From Bacteroidaceae bacterium (GTDB lineage Bacteria; Bacteroidota; Bacteroidia; Bacteroidales; Bacteroidaceae), in NCBI GenBank assembly GCA_017617805.1, contig JAFZVN010000002.1, forward strand, positions 1 to 64,000: DNA of 64,000 nt, read 5' to 3'. The notes under the pieces were generated by a model, which saw only the letters and a program-made list of their open reading frames with translations, did no database searches and was not told the origin of the DNA. The position numbers were made by a program, and so were the translations under genes. How positions within the stretch are numbered: the first letter of the stretch is position 1; every line of letters starts with the position of its first letter. Below are positions 18,469-27,725 of this stretch, piece after piece.

Positions 18469-20373
18469 ATGAAAAAGATTAAAAATATCATATACTCTGC
18501 AGCAGCATATCTTGCTGTAGGTGTTGGCCTCACCGCTTGTGACATTGACTTGCTTCCTCTCAACGAAGTGGTATATGAGAACTTCTGGACGAACAAGGAT
18601 GATGTGGAAAGTGTTGTGGCGGCCTGTTACACGTCCCTAATGGACGAGGATTATGTGGAAAGATTGATTGTATGGGGTGAAACTCGTTCTGACAATGTGG
18701 CGGCAGGTACCAGTCCTGGTGATGACTTAAGACACCTTTTGAAGGGAAGTCTTAAAACAACAAATACGTATTGTAATTGGAGTTCTATTTATAAAGCAAT
18801 CAACCATTGTAATGTGGTGCTTCATGAGGCTCCAGCTGTGTTTGAGAAGGATCCAAACTACACGGAATCAGATCTCCGCATTAATATCGCTGAGTGTAAA
18901 TTCATTCGTGCTTATTCCTATCTGACACTCATCAAGACTTTCAAGGATGTGCCTTTCACTTTTGAAGCGTCTATTGATGACACGCAGCCTTTCCGCCTTC
19001 CACAGACGAAGTTCGAAGTGATTCTCGATACACTCATCAATGACATTGAGGGTTGTAAGAACTATGCTCCGAACCGTTACTCAGAGGTGGCCAAGAATAC
19101 AGGTAAGGTGACTCGTGTTGCTATGTATTCGTTGCTGGCTGAATTGTATTTGTGGCGTGCAGCTGATGTGAATCTGACAAAAGCTCAGCAGAATGTGTAC
19201 TACAGCAAGTGCATTGAAGCTTGTGACTGGGTGCTCAACTACAAGGTTCAGCAATATGAGGATAATGAGATTGAGGGTCTTGACCTCAGAACGGTAGTGG
19301 ATAAGGAAGTCTACAAGGAATATGGTTACCCACTGCTTGCCGAAGAAATGACCCCTGGTACGAACAATGGTGGACCTAAAGCCACAAACTCTATTTTCGG
19401 TGATGGTGGTTCCTTCGAGACTATCTTCGAGATTACTTATAAGTATCGTGGCGATAACAAGTCGAATGATGCTGTTGACGGTATATATGGCACCTCTTCC
19501 AGCTCACAGGCAGTGGTTGGAGCCGAGAAGTTGTTTGAGAGTAAGCCAGACAATAACAGTAGCTACTCAGACAATCGATTGTTCTCAGTTCCATCTGATT
19601 ATCGTTCCATCGCATCCTTCTATTTCAATGAATCATCTGGTGGATACAATATCTATAAATATACTATTGAAAAGAACGAGGCTGGCGATCCACAACGTGA
19701 GTATGGACGTGTAGGAACAGCGTACACCGCAGCGACCCGCACTCAGAGCTATCGTGGTAGTGATCCTGCTAACTGGATTCTCTATCGTCTTACCGAGATT
19801 ATGCTTATTCGTGCAGAAGCAGAGATAGAAATGGCATTCAATATGGATTCGGCCGAAACTCCTGTGGAGCCAGTTGACACAACCTCTGCAGATACAACTT
19901 CTGCACCTGGCAAGATGCGTAAGATAGGCAAACAGTTCCATAATTCTTCTGTGGCTGTTTCTGGTTCTTCTCTTTCTGATCCAGATGAATTGAAACTCGA
20001 TGCATTCAATTTGATTTCAGCAGTGTATCGCCGTTCGAACCCTGTGGTGAAGACGCAGCCTAAGTATGCTCCAACACAGCCTTCTACGTATGAAGGTTAT
20101 CACACCCTGCTGATGAATGAGCGCAGACGTGAATTCCTCTTCGAAGGAAAGCGTTATTTTGACCTTGTTCGTGAAGCACGTCGCATTGGCACAACAGAAC
20201 AATTCAGAAAGGCCATGTCTTCGAAATACACAGATTCTAACGGTGCTGTTGCTGTGAAGATGGTGCAGATGGATTTCATGTATATGCCAGTTCTGAAATC
20301 TGAAATGAAAGTGAACCCTGCTCTTATTCAGAACTCATGCTATCTGGATGAAGAGGAAAATATCAAAAACTAA
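18469..20373 (+). CDS. SusD-like surface substrate-binding lipoprotein (1)
   Basis: A 634-residue lipoprotein (lipobox Cys24 in GVGLTAC) of the SusD/RagB family that caps the SusC barrel and binds substrate. The N-terminal helices show FWTNKDDVESVVAACYTSL and NWSSIYKAINHCNVVL, and RAYSYLTLIKTFKDVPF is the usual TPR-like segment. The C-terminal part has LLMNERRREFLFEGKRYFDL, the classic SusD family block. A Pro/Thr/Asp-rich insert (PVEPVDTTSADTTSAPG) near residues 465-480 is probably a surface loop. Confidence 0.93.
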   Translation: MKKIKNIIYSAAAYLAVGVGLTACDIDLLPLNEVVYENFWTNKDDVESVVAACYTSLMDEDYVERLIVWGETRSDNVAAGTSPGDDLRHLLKGSLKTTNTYCNWSSIYKAINHCNVVLHEAPAVFEKDPNYTESDLRINIAECKFIRAYSYLTLIKTFKDVPFTFEASIDDTQPFRLPQTKFEVILDTLINDIEGCKNYAPNRYSEVAKNTGKVTRVAMYSLLAELYLWRAADVNLTKAQQNVYYSKCIEACDWVLNYKVQQYEDNEIEGLDLRTVVDKEVYKEYGYPLLAEEMTPGTNNGGPKATNSIFGDGGSFETIFEITYKYRGDNKSNDAVDGIYGTSSSSQAVVGAEKLFESKPDNNSSYSDNRLFSVPSDYRSIASFYFNESSGGYNIYKYTIEKNEAGDPQREYGRVGTAYTAATRTQSYRGSDPANWILYRLTEIMLIRAEAEIEMAFNMDSAETPVEPVDTTSADTTSAPGKMRKIGKQFHNSSVAVSGSSLSDPDELKLDAFNLISAVYRRSNPVVKTQPKYAPTQPSTYEGYHTLLMNERRREFLFEGKRYFDLVREARRIGTTEQFRKAMSSKYTDSNGAVAVKMVQMDFMYMPVLKSEMKVNPALIQNSCYLDEEENIKN

Positions 20374-20379
20374 AGCTTT

Positions 20380-22512
20380 ATGAAACAGATAAAATTTAAT
20401 TTATGGGCTGTAGCCCTGTTCTTCCTCTCGGTGGTTCAGGTCAGCGTGGTAAGCTGTTCTGACGACCCAGGTGTGGAGAACTACTATACAGCTGTCAGAG
20501 AATATGCTTCTGACTACCTCCAGAATCGTGAGCAGTTTTCTGAATATGTCCAGATTCTCCAGAAAGCGACTGGTGAGCGTGGTGACCTCCGTTTGGTTGA
20601 TATGCTCGGAACCTATGGAGCTTATACGGTCTTTGCGCCAACCAATGATGCTATTGACAAGTACCTCCGTTCAAGAGGTTTAAGCTCTGTGGAAGAGTTG
20701 TCAAAAGAGGATTGCGACACGATCGCACTGAACTCCATCATTGATGGTAAGGCTTACTTTACAACGGACGATTGCAATGACATGATCTCTAACATGTTGG
20801 AGCGCAAGTTGAGATGGAAGTTCCTCTTGGAGTGGGATGCTGCTGCCCAGGATTCCGTTCCTGTGACTTACATCAACACGGCGCATGTATCACATGAGAA
20901 TGACTCCGTCAGCAATGGTGTGGTACATATCGTGAATGAACTGGTGGACTCCTACAATGGTTTTGTGGCTTCACTGATTCAGGGCGACTCCACTTGTCTT
21001 CTGTACACAGCAGCCTTGGAGGTGACGCACATGATTGACTCATTGAACATTGACCAAGATCTTGATTATGGTTGGGCTACTTCTCAGGATCGTATTGACT
21101 CTTGTACTTGGACCAACGACAAGCTGTGTATTCCTACTGCCAAGGATTTGAATGGTGGTGGTGGTGAGTACGATAATGTGGCTTATCCTGAAAAGCGCTA
21201 CTTCAACTTTACCATTTTCGTATGTCCTGACTCCATTCTGAAAGCGAAGTATGGCATTGAGACCATCGATGACCTCCGTGCCAAGGCGCGTGAGCTCTAT
21301 GAGCCAGTTTATCCAGAGGATGCAGATGTGACGGATGAGACAGACCGTCGCAACTACCTTAACCGCTTCATCTCTTATCATATCTTGAATCGTAATGGCG
21401 CTTATTATAAGTTGACTCCATACGATGGCGGTAGTGGTAATCTGCAATACAACTTCAACCGTCGTAAGTATGATATGAATGACTGGTATGAGACATTGAT
21501 GCCTTATTCACTGATGAAGTTCTCCTTCCCATCGGGTTCTCAGTCAGGTCTTTACATCAACCGTCGTGGTGTTCAGTCACGTGCAGATGAGCGCGGTGTG
21601 TTTGTGCCAGGTACGAAAGTGATGGATCCTTCAAGGTTCCCTGATACCAAGTTTGATGGAACAAATGGTCTCTATCACTATATTGATGGTATCGTGGCAT
21701 ACGACAAGGAGATGCAGGAAGTGGTCATGAATGACTGCATGCGTATGGATGGCACGACGTTGTCTCCTGACTTCATGACCCTCTTGACGGATGGCCAGAC
21801 GGCACGTGGTCACTATTGGCGTAATGGTGAACGCTACTCTTCGGCTGTCAACAGTGGTGTGGCTGCAAGTAATCCAAACCGAAGTGTCGGCTTCAAGCCT
21901 GGTAAGGCTCGTAACTTCTCATATAGTGAAAATACTCACATGCATGTTCGTGGCCGTTCTTTGTGGTTCTGGTCTTACGAGGGCGATGAGCTTATCTTCA
22001 AAGGACGTTATGATGTGACCATCAAGTTGCCGCCTGTTCCAGCTGGAACTTACGAGGTACGTATGATGACTTGCGTAGGCTTCGCTACTCGAGGAATTAT
22101 CCAGTACTACTTGGGTGCTGATCCTAAGAATTTGGAGCCTCAGGGCATTCCATTCGATATGCGTCCTGGTGGCCGTACCCTATTTGGATGGAAATCGGAT
22201 GATGACCTTGGTGATGACGATGCCATCACGGCTTTTGACAAGTCTATCCACAACATTGGTTGGATGAAGGGACCAAAGTGTTACCATTGTGGTCATAAGT
22301 CCAGTTTCGAGTCCAGTTCTACGACGATGCGTGGTCAGGACAACACGATTCGAAAGGTGGTGGGTACCTTTGTTTCTGATGGTCGAACGGATCGCTATAT
22401 GCGTATCCAGCAGAAGATGGAGTCAGAGAACAACGAGTTGAACTTTGACTATTTGGAAATCTGTCCAAGTTCTGTTTATAACAATGAGTATTTTGCAGAA
22501 CCTCTTTGGTAA
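20380..22512 (+). CDS. FAS1 (fasciclin) domain lipoprotein, second
   Basis: A 710-residue predicted lipoprotein (lipobox Cys26 in VSVVSC). A FAS1 domain occupies about residues 45-190, with YTVFAPTNDAIDKYL followed by a closing NGVVHIVNELVDSY. A second, more divergent FAS1-like region lies at about 190-450. The last 200 residues form a beta-rich domain (ARNFSYSENTHMHVRG, PPVPAGTYEVRMMTCVGFA) that looks like a carbohydrate-binding or jelly-roll fold; this is inference from the strand pattern. It starts 6 bases after susD-1. Confidence 0.8.
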   Translation: MKQIKFNLWAVALFFLSVVQVSVVSCSDDPGVENYYTAVREYASDYLQNREQFSEYVQILQKATGERGDLRLVDMLGTYGAYTVFAPTNDAIDKYLRSRGLSSVEELSKEDCDTIALNSIIDGKAYFTTDDCNDMISNMLERKLRWKFLLEWDAAAQDSVPVTYINTAHVSHENDSVSNGVVHIVNELVDSYNGFVASLIQGDSTCLLYTAALEVTHMIDSLNIDQDLDYGWATSQDRIDSCTWTNDKLCIPTAKDLNGGGGEYDNVAYPEKRYFNFTIFVCPDSILKAKYGIETIDDLRAKARELYEPVYPEDADVTDETDRRNYLNRFISYHILNRNGAYYKLTPYDGGSGNLQYNFNRRKYDMNDWYETLMPYSLMKFSFPSGSQSGLYINRRGVQSRADERGVFVPGTKVMDPSRFPDTKFDGTNGLYHYIDGIVAYDKEMQEVVMNDCMRMDGTTLSPDFMTLLTDGQTARGHYWRNGERYSSAVNSGVAASNPNRSVGFKPGKARNFSYSENTHMHVRGRSLWFWSYEGDELIFKGRYDVTIKLPPVPAGTYEVRMMTCVGFATRGIIQYYLGADPKNLEPQGIPFDMRPGGRTLFGWKSDDDLGDDDAITAFDKSIHNIGWMKGPKCYHCGHKSSFESSSTTMRGQDNTIRKVVGTFVSDGRTDRYMRIQQKMESENNELNFDYLEICPSSVYNNEYFAEPLW

Positions 22513-22522
22513 ATAACAATCT

Positions 22523-22560
22523 GCTTGTCTCGTCTGCTCAGACGAGTGGGCGAGACAAGC
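22523..22560 (+). promoter_or_regulatory. Intra-operon inverted repeat with two alternative hairpins
   Basis: GCTTGTCTCG (22523-22532) pairs perfectly with CGAGACAAGC (22551-22560). Alternatively CTCGTCT (22529-22535) pairs with AGACGAG (22540-22546) around a 4-base loop. The two overlap and exclude each other. They lie in the only sizeable gap (67 bases) of the operon. No T-run follows, so a processing or stability element is more likely than a terminator. Confidence 0.55.
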
Positions 22561-22579
22561 TCCTAATAAGTATAAATAT

Positions 22580-24463
22580 ATGAATAAGATAAAAAATACA
22601 TTCCGTGCAGGATTTGCGATAGCAGCAGGGCTGGTTGCTATGTACTCATGTACTGACACGTGGAATGACCACTATGAGACTGCGGCAATGCTCAATTATG
22701 ACGGCACGACCATGCAGGCATTGGAGGAGAATGCTTCAGACTTCGCCAAGGTGGTCAAAGCGTATGGTTATGATCGCGAACTTGCTTCAGACAATGTCTA
22801 TACTGTTTGGGCTCCTGCTAATGGTTCGTTTAACATCTCCGATTATATTGATTCTAATGGCAAGATGATAGCGGACTCTACTGACGTGGTAAAGGAATTT
22901 ATCAAGAATCACGTAGCCCGTTATGCTCTCTCGCTCAACGCTGAAGACCAAATTTTCAGTCTGATGAATGAAAAGAAAGCAACTATGACTGCTGATGGTT
23001 TGTTTGGTAGTGCACGTATCACGAAGAAGAACTTATCATGCAAGAATGGTATTCTTCATGTGATTGATGCAGCTTCTCCCTACAGTTATAACCTGTTTGA
23101 ATTGATCTACAAGCAGTATCGTGAGGAAGATACTCCAGGAAAGGACACCCTTTCTCTCTATGCTTTCCTGTATGATCCAGAGAACAACCAAGACTCTCTG
23201 ATTGAGAACAAGTCGGTGAGCCGTGGTGTGGACGAAAATGGTGATAAGATTTGGGTCGATTCTTTCGTGATGCGTAACAATACCATCTTGAAGAATGTGG
23301 ATGCCAAACTGTATGAAGAGGACTCTAGTTTCATCGCTATCCTTCCATCTGCCAAGGCATGGGCTGAGCGTTACAAGATTGCTGAGAGCCTGTTGAAGTT
23401 TAACCCTGTGGAGGATTCCCGCACTCCAGGTGCTTGCGATTCTCTCCAGCGTCACTATGCCAACCACTTCGCTATGACAGACTTGTTCTTCAATAAGAAT
23501 GCTAATGAGCATTGGCAGGATTCATTGAAATCGACTCTCTATAAAGGTATGCCTTGGTATGAGCATGTGTATTACAGCAAGATGCCAAAGGATTTGCCAG
23601 AAGATACGGAATTGAATGATATCCTTGCCAAAAGTGGTACTCCTTTTGAATGCTCCAATGGCGATGGCTATTTGGTGGATGAATATCCTATGTCTGAATA
23701 TGAGCAGTTCTTCAAGAAAATCAAGGTGACTGCTAATTCAAGAAGTATTAACCTTGATCTCGATTCTAAAGGTAAAACGAAGTTTACCAGTAACGTGAGT
23801 GAAACCTTTAGATCTTCATCTGGTACTTATACATCATTTGTGCGTGACACATTAACTAATGAGATTATCGATAGAAAGAGCATCAATTACAATTATGTAG
23901 ATATCGTTCCTTCTACTAAGTCTGTGAACCCCTTAGTGGGCTTCGATATTCCGAACACATTGTCTGGCACTTATGATCTATATGTTGTCACTTGCCCCAT
24001 CTGGTTGAGCACTGATTATGCCAATATTGAAGATTCTTTGTGGGATGCACGCCCATATCGTTTCTATGCATATGTATTCGAGCGTGATGATACCGATAAG
24101 AACATGGGTGAATATCCTTCGTCGGCTCCTCGCTTGGATAATCCTGCTACAGGTGAAAACTACTTCGAGACAAGAGGTTTGACATACGGGGAAGATGGTC
24201 ACATCATCGTGAATGATACGACTTATCTGGGTTCATATACCTTCAAGAATGCCTACTATGGTCGCAATGATGAGGGTGTTGTAATCCAGTTCCAGACATA
24301 CATCACTTCTAAGCAGACAGACCTGTACTCTCGTGAGATGCTCATCAGCTCCATCATTCTGAAACCACGCGATGGAAAATCAGAAGAAGTGGTGGTTCCT
24401 GTAGCAGAAGAGGCTAAAATGAGAAAAAGTTCTAAGTTGACAACTTCAAATACACGTAATTAA
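22580..24463 (+). CDS. FAS1 (fasciclin) domain lipoprotein, third
   Basis: A 627-residue predicted lipoprotein (lipobox Cys24 in LVAMYSC). The FAS1 domain at about residues 35-170 opens with TMQALEENASDFAKVVKAYG, carries YTVWAPANGSFNISDYI and closes with KNGILHVIDAASPYS. A second FAS1-like region spans about 175-370. The C-terminal part has PLVGFDIPNTLSGTYDLYVV, comparable to the beta-rich tail of the 20380 gene, so these two are likely paralogues. It ends one base before the second susC start. Confidence 0.8.
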   Translation: MNKIKNTFRAGFAIAAGLVAMYSCTDTWNDHYETAAMLNYDGTTMQALEENASDFAKVVKAYGYDRELASDNVYTVWAPANGSFNISDYIDSNGKMIADSTDVVKEFIKNHVARYALSLNAEDQIFSLMNEKKATMTADGLFGSARITKKNLSCKNGILHVIDAASPYSYNLFELIYKQYREEDTPGKDTLSLYAFLYDPENNQDSLIENKSVSRGVDENGDKIWVDSFVMRNNTILKNVDAKLYEEDSSFIAILPSAKAWAERYKIAESLLKFNPVEDSRTPGACDSLQRHYANHFAMTDLFFNKNANEHWQDSLKSTLYKGMPWYEHVYYSKMPKDLPEDTELNDILAKSGTPFECSNGDGYLVDEYPMSEYEQFFKKIKVTANSRSINLDLDSKGKTKFTSNVSETFRSSSGTYTSFVRDTLTNEIIDRKSINYNYVDIVPSTKSVNPLVGFDIPNTLSGTYDLYVVTCPIWLSTDYANIEDSLWDARPYRFYAYVFERDDTDKNMGEYPSSAPRLDNPATGENYFETRGLTYGEDGHIIVNDTTYLGSYTFKNAYYGRNDEGVVIQFQTYITSKQTDLYSREMLISSIILKPRDGKSEEVVVPVAEEAKMRKSSKLTTSNTRN

Positions 24464-24464
24464 T

Positions 24465-27400
24465 ATGCAGCACTTCAATAAATACGGAATCGCAGCACTG
24501 ATGTGCTTCCTGGGTACGGCTCTTCCAGTAGTCGCACAGGATGAGGTACAAGAGGAGGTTACAACCGAGGTGGCTGCCCCAGTTAAGAAAATCAAACCGG
24601 CGAAGAATTACCCCACTATAGAGGTGAAGGGTACGGTGGTGGATGCTGTGACAGGCGAACCACTCCCCGGTGCTCAGATTCAGGCCTTCAACAACAGATA
24701 TTATACAGCCATGGCTGGCGAAAATGGTGAATATACCATTCAAGTGCCTAAGTTCGTGACTGCATTGACTGTGAAGTTGCAGGGTTATAATCTGAATAAT
24801 GTGTCTATCAACGGTCGTACTACAGATGTGAATGTCCGCCTGCAATCAGATCTTCTGAAGGCTGATTACACCACGAATGCGACTGCTCGCAAGTCAGTTT
24901 CTGCTGACAACTTTGATAATACTCCTTCCATCACCATTGATCAGGAGATTCAGAATTCGTTAGGTGCCGACATTCGCACCATTCAGCGTTCTGCTAATCC
25001 AGGCCAGGGTGTCTCTATGTTCATCAACGGTTTGAACTCTCTGAATTCCAATGCCCAGCCTCTGGTCATTGTGGACAATGTGATTTTTGATCCAATGTAT
25101 GATACGGAGATGTTGCACACAGGCTATTTCAACAACCTGCTGCAAGGTATCAATGTGGATGACATTGAGTCTGTAGAGGTCCTGAAGAATGGTACCGCTA
25201 TCTATGGTGCTAAGGCTGCCAATGGTGTACTGGTCATTAAGACCAAGCGCTGCCGTTCGATGGCAACTCGCATCGATGTGAACATCAGCGGAGGTGTAGA
25301 ATTGAGACCTAAGACCATCGACTTGATGAATGCAGGTGAATATCGTTTGTACGCATCTAACTTGTTGCAGACAGCCGATACAAAACTGACTGAGTTCAAG
25401 TTCTTGAACACCGATCCGAATTACTATTATTATAATATGTATCATAATGATACGGATTGGAACAAGGAAGTGACGAGAACAGCATGGACACAGAACTACG
25501 GTATTGCCATTCAAGGTGGTGATGATATTGCTAAGTATAACCTCTCTGTAGGTTACATGGATGCTAAGTCAACCCTTCAGCGCAACGACATGCAACGTTT
25601 CAATGTACGTTTCAATACGGACATCGTGCTGAACAAGTGGTTCTATACCCAGTTCGACGCCAGCTACACCAACGTGACTCGTGACTTGAGAAGCGATGGT
25701 TGGGCTAATGGTCAGATGTTGCAAGCTTTGGCTTCTCCATCTTCTTTGGCAAATATCAAAGCTCCATTCTTGACACCCTTTGATTTCTCGACGGATGGTA
25801 AGAAGTCAGCCTTCCTTGCTGATGCAGATGATTATATGTATGAGGTGTTGGGAAGTAGGGGTTCTATCGCTAACCCTGTCGCTATTCTCGAGAATGGTGA
25901 GGCGAAGAACAAGAACCATACGGACTGCACCATGATTAACATTGCTATCGCTCCAACGTGGGAGCCAACGAAGGACTTCTCACTCACAGAGCGTTTCAGC
26001 TATACGATGCAGAGCTTCGATGAGGCTTATTTCACGCCAATTATTGGTATGCCTAACTATACGGTAGCAGGTAGCCAGGGTGAAACGGAGAACACGAAGT
26101 ACTCTCTGTTCTCGAAGCACAATGCTGTGTTCTCAGACACACGTGCTGACTGGAATATCCTTTCTAACGGTGCTCATCGTCTGGAATTGTTAGGTGGTAT
26201 TCGTTTTATGAACGATACGTTCACGGCTTCTTATCTCTATGGTGATAACACGGGTAATGATAAGACTCCTAATAACACTAGCAGCCAGCGTTCAAAGAAG
26301 ATTCCTGGAACTGATACGAACTGGAGATCTCTTGCTTACTATGCAAATGCCGACTATAACTACATGGAGAAGTACTACGTGAGTGGTCAGCTCTCGATGG
26401 AGACCTCTTCTCGCTTTGGTAAGGATGCAGGCGGTCTTAAGTTATTCGGTGTGGCATGGGGTGTATTCCCATCTGCTCAGGCTGCTTGGGTAATGACCAA
26501 TGAAGATTGGTTCCGTCCCAACAGATACGTGAACATGCTGAAGTTGAATGGTGGCTTTGAGTCTGTAGGTAACGATGCGATTGACAACTCAGCAACGCTG
26601 ACGTATCTTGCATCTTCTTTGATGCTTGGTAATAATGTTTCCACGATTGGTCTTGCCAACATCGGTAATCCCTCTCTCCATTGGGAAACCACGAATCGTT
26701 TTAATGTGGGTATGGAAGGTAATTTCTTTGACAACCGCTTGAATCTGAAGTTTAACTACTTCTTCTCCAAGACAAACAATCTGGTGACACTCGGTACTTT
26801 GGCATACGTGGCTGGTCTGACAGACTACTATACCAACGATGGTTCTTTGAAGAACAATGGTTTTGATGCTGCTTTCAATGCGAAGGTGATCAACGAGAAG
26901 AACTTTAAGATGGAAGTAGGCGCAAGCATCGGTCATTACAAGAACACGCTGAAGAGTTTGCCACAAGGGATGACCTCCTTTGAATCAACCATTTACGATG
27001 GTACCATTCTTTCTGAGGTGGGTCGTGCAGCTGGTGTCTTTTATGGCTACAAGACAGATGGTGTTTATAAGGATTCTGAAACAGCGGCCGCTGATGGCAA
27101 GTTCATCCGTGATGACTCGAACAATCCTGTTTACTTCGGTGCAGGTGATGTGAAGTTCGTGGATAAGGATGGTAATGGTGAAATCAATGCTGATGACCGT
27201 TATGTGATTGGCGATCCTAACCCTGACATTTTTGGTAACGTCAATCTAAAGTTCCACATAGGTCAGCACTGGACATTGGCAACCAACTTCAAGTATTCTG
27301 TGGGCAATGATATTTACAACTATCAGCGCGCGATGCTTGAAAGCGGATCCAACTTCATCAACCAGACGACTGCTGTCAACCGTCGTTGGATGGCAGAAGG

Positions 27401-27713
27401 TCAGGTGACAGACATTCCTAAGACTGTGTATGGCGACCCCATGGGTAACAGCCGTTTCTCAGACCGTTGGATTGAAGATGGTTCTTTCTTCAAGATGAAG
27501 AATGTGACCCTCTCTTACAGAGTGCCAATCCAGAATGAGTACATTCAGGGCCTCACCTTCTGGGCTGCAGCAAATAACCTCTTCACGCTGACGAAGTATT
27601 TAGGCACAGACCCAGAGCTCTCTTGCCGCAATGGTGTTCTCTATCAGGGCATTGATGCAGGCTACCTCTCTTCTGGTCGCAGCTTCCATCTCGGTGTTAA
27701 GATTAACCTCTAA
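24465..27713 (+). CDS. SusC-like TonB-dependent outer-membrane transporter (2)
   Basis: A 1082-residue outer-membrane receptor. A signal peptide (to about residue 25, VVAQ) is followed by a short charged segment (DEVQEEVTTEVAAPVKK), the carboxypeptidase-regulatory-like domain (about 50-125: VKGTVVDAVTGEPLPGAQ), the plug (about 140-265) with PLVIVDNVIFDP and YGAKAANGVLVIKTKR, and a barrel ending RSFHLGVKINL. It differs clearly in sequence from the first SusC of the same operon, so it is not a recent tandem copy. The gene begins one base after the preceding FAS1 gene. Confidence 0.92.
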   Translation: MQHFNKYGIAALMCFLGTALPVVAQDEVQEEVTTEVAAPVKKIKPAKNYPTIEVKGTVVDAVTGEPLPGAQIQAFNNRYYTAMAGENGEYTIQVPKFVTALTVKLQGYNLNNVSINGRTTDVNVRLQSDLLKADYTTNATARKSVSADNFDNTPSITIDQEIQNSLGADIRTIQRSANPGQGVSMFINGLNSLNSNAQPLVIVDNVIFDPMYDTEMLHTGYFNNLLQGINVDDIESVEVLKNGTAIYGAKAANGVLVIKTKRCRSMATRIDVNISGGVELRPKTIDLMNAGEYRLYASNLLQTADTKLTEFKFLNTDPNYYYYNMYHNDTDWNKEVTRTAWTQNYGIAIQGGDDIAKYNLSVGYMDAKSTLQRNDMQRFNVRFNTDIVLNKWFYTQFDASYTNVTRDLRSDGWANGQMLQALASPSSLANIKAPFLTPFDFSTDGKKSAFLADADDYMYEVLGSRGSIANPVAILENGEAKNKNHTDCTMINIAIAPTWEPTKDFSLTERFSYTMQSFDEAYFTPIIGMPNYTVAGSQGETENTKYSLFSKHNAVFSDTRADWNILSNGAHRLELLGGIRFMNDTFTASYLYGDNTGNDKTPNNTSSQRSKKIPGTDTNWRSLAYYANADYNYMEKYYVSGQLSMETSSRFGKDAGGLKLFGVAWGVFPSAQAAWVMTNEDWFRPNRYVNMLKLNGGFESVGNDAIDNSATLTYLASSLMLGNNVSTIGLANIGNPSLHWETTNRFNVGMEGNFFDNRLNLKFNYFFSKTNNLVTLGTLAYVAGLTDYYTNDGSLKNNGFDAAFNAKVINEKNFKMEVGASIGHYKNTLKSLPQGMTSFESTIYDGTILSEVGRAAGVFYGYKTDGVYKDSETAAADGKFIRDDSNNPVYFGAGDVKFVDKDGNGEINADDRYVIGDPNPDIFGNVNLKFHIGQHWTLATNFKYSVGNDIYNYQRAMLESGSNFINQTTAVNRRWMAEGQVTDIPKTVYGDPMGNSRFSDRWIEDGSFFKMKNVTLSYRVPIQNEYIQGLTFWAAANNLFTLTKYLGTDPELSCRNGVLYQGIDAGYLSSGRSFHLGVKINL

Positions 27714-27725
27714 TTCGTATTTATC

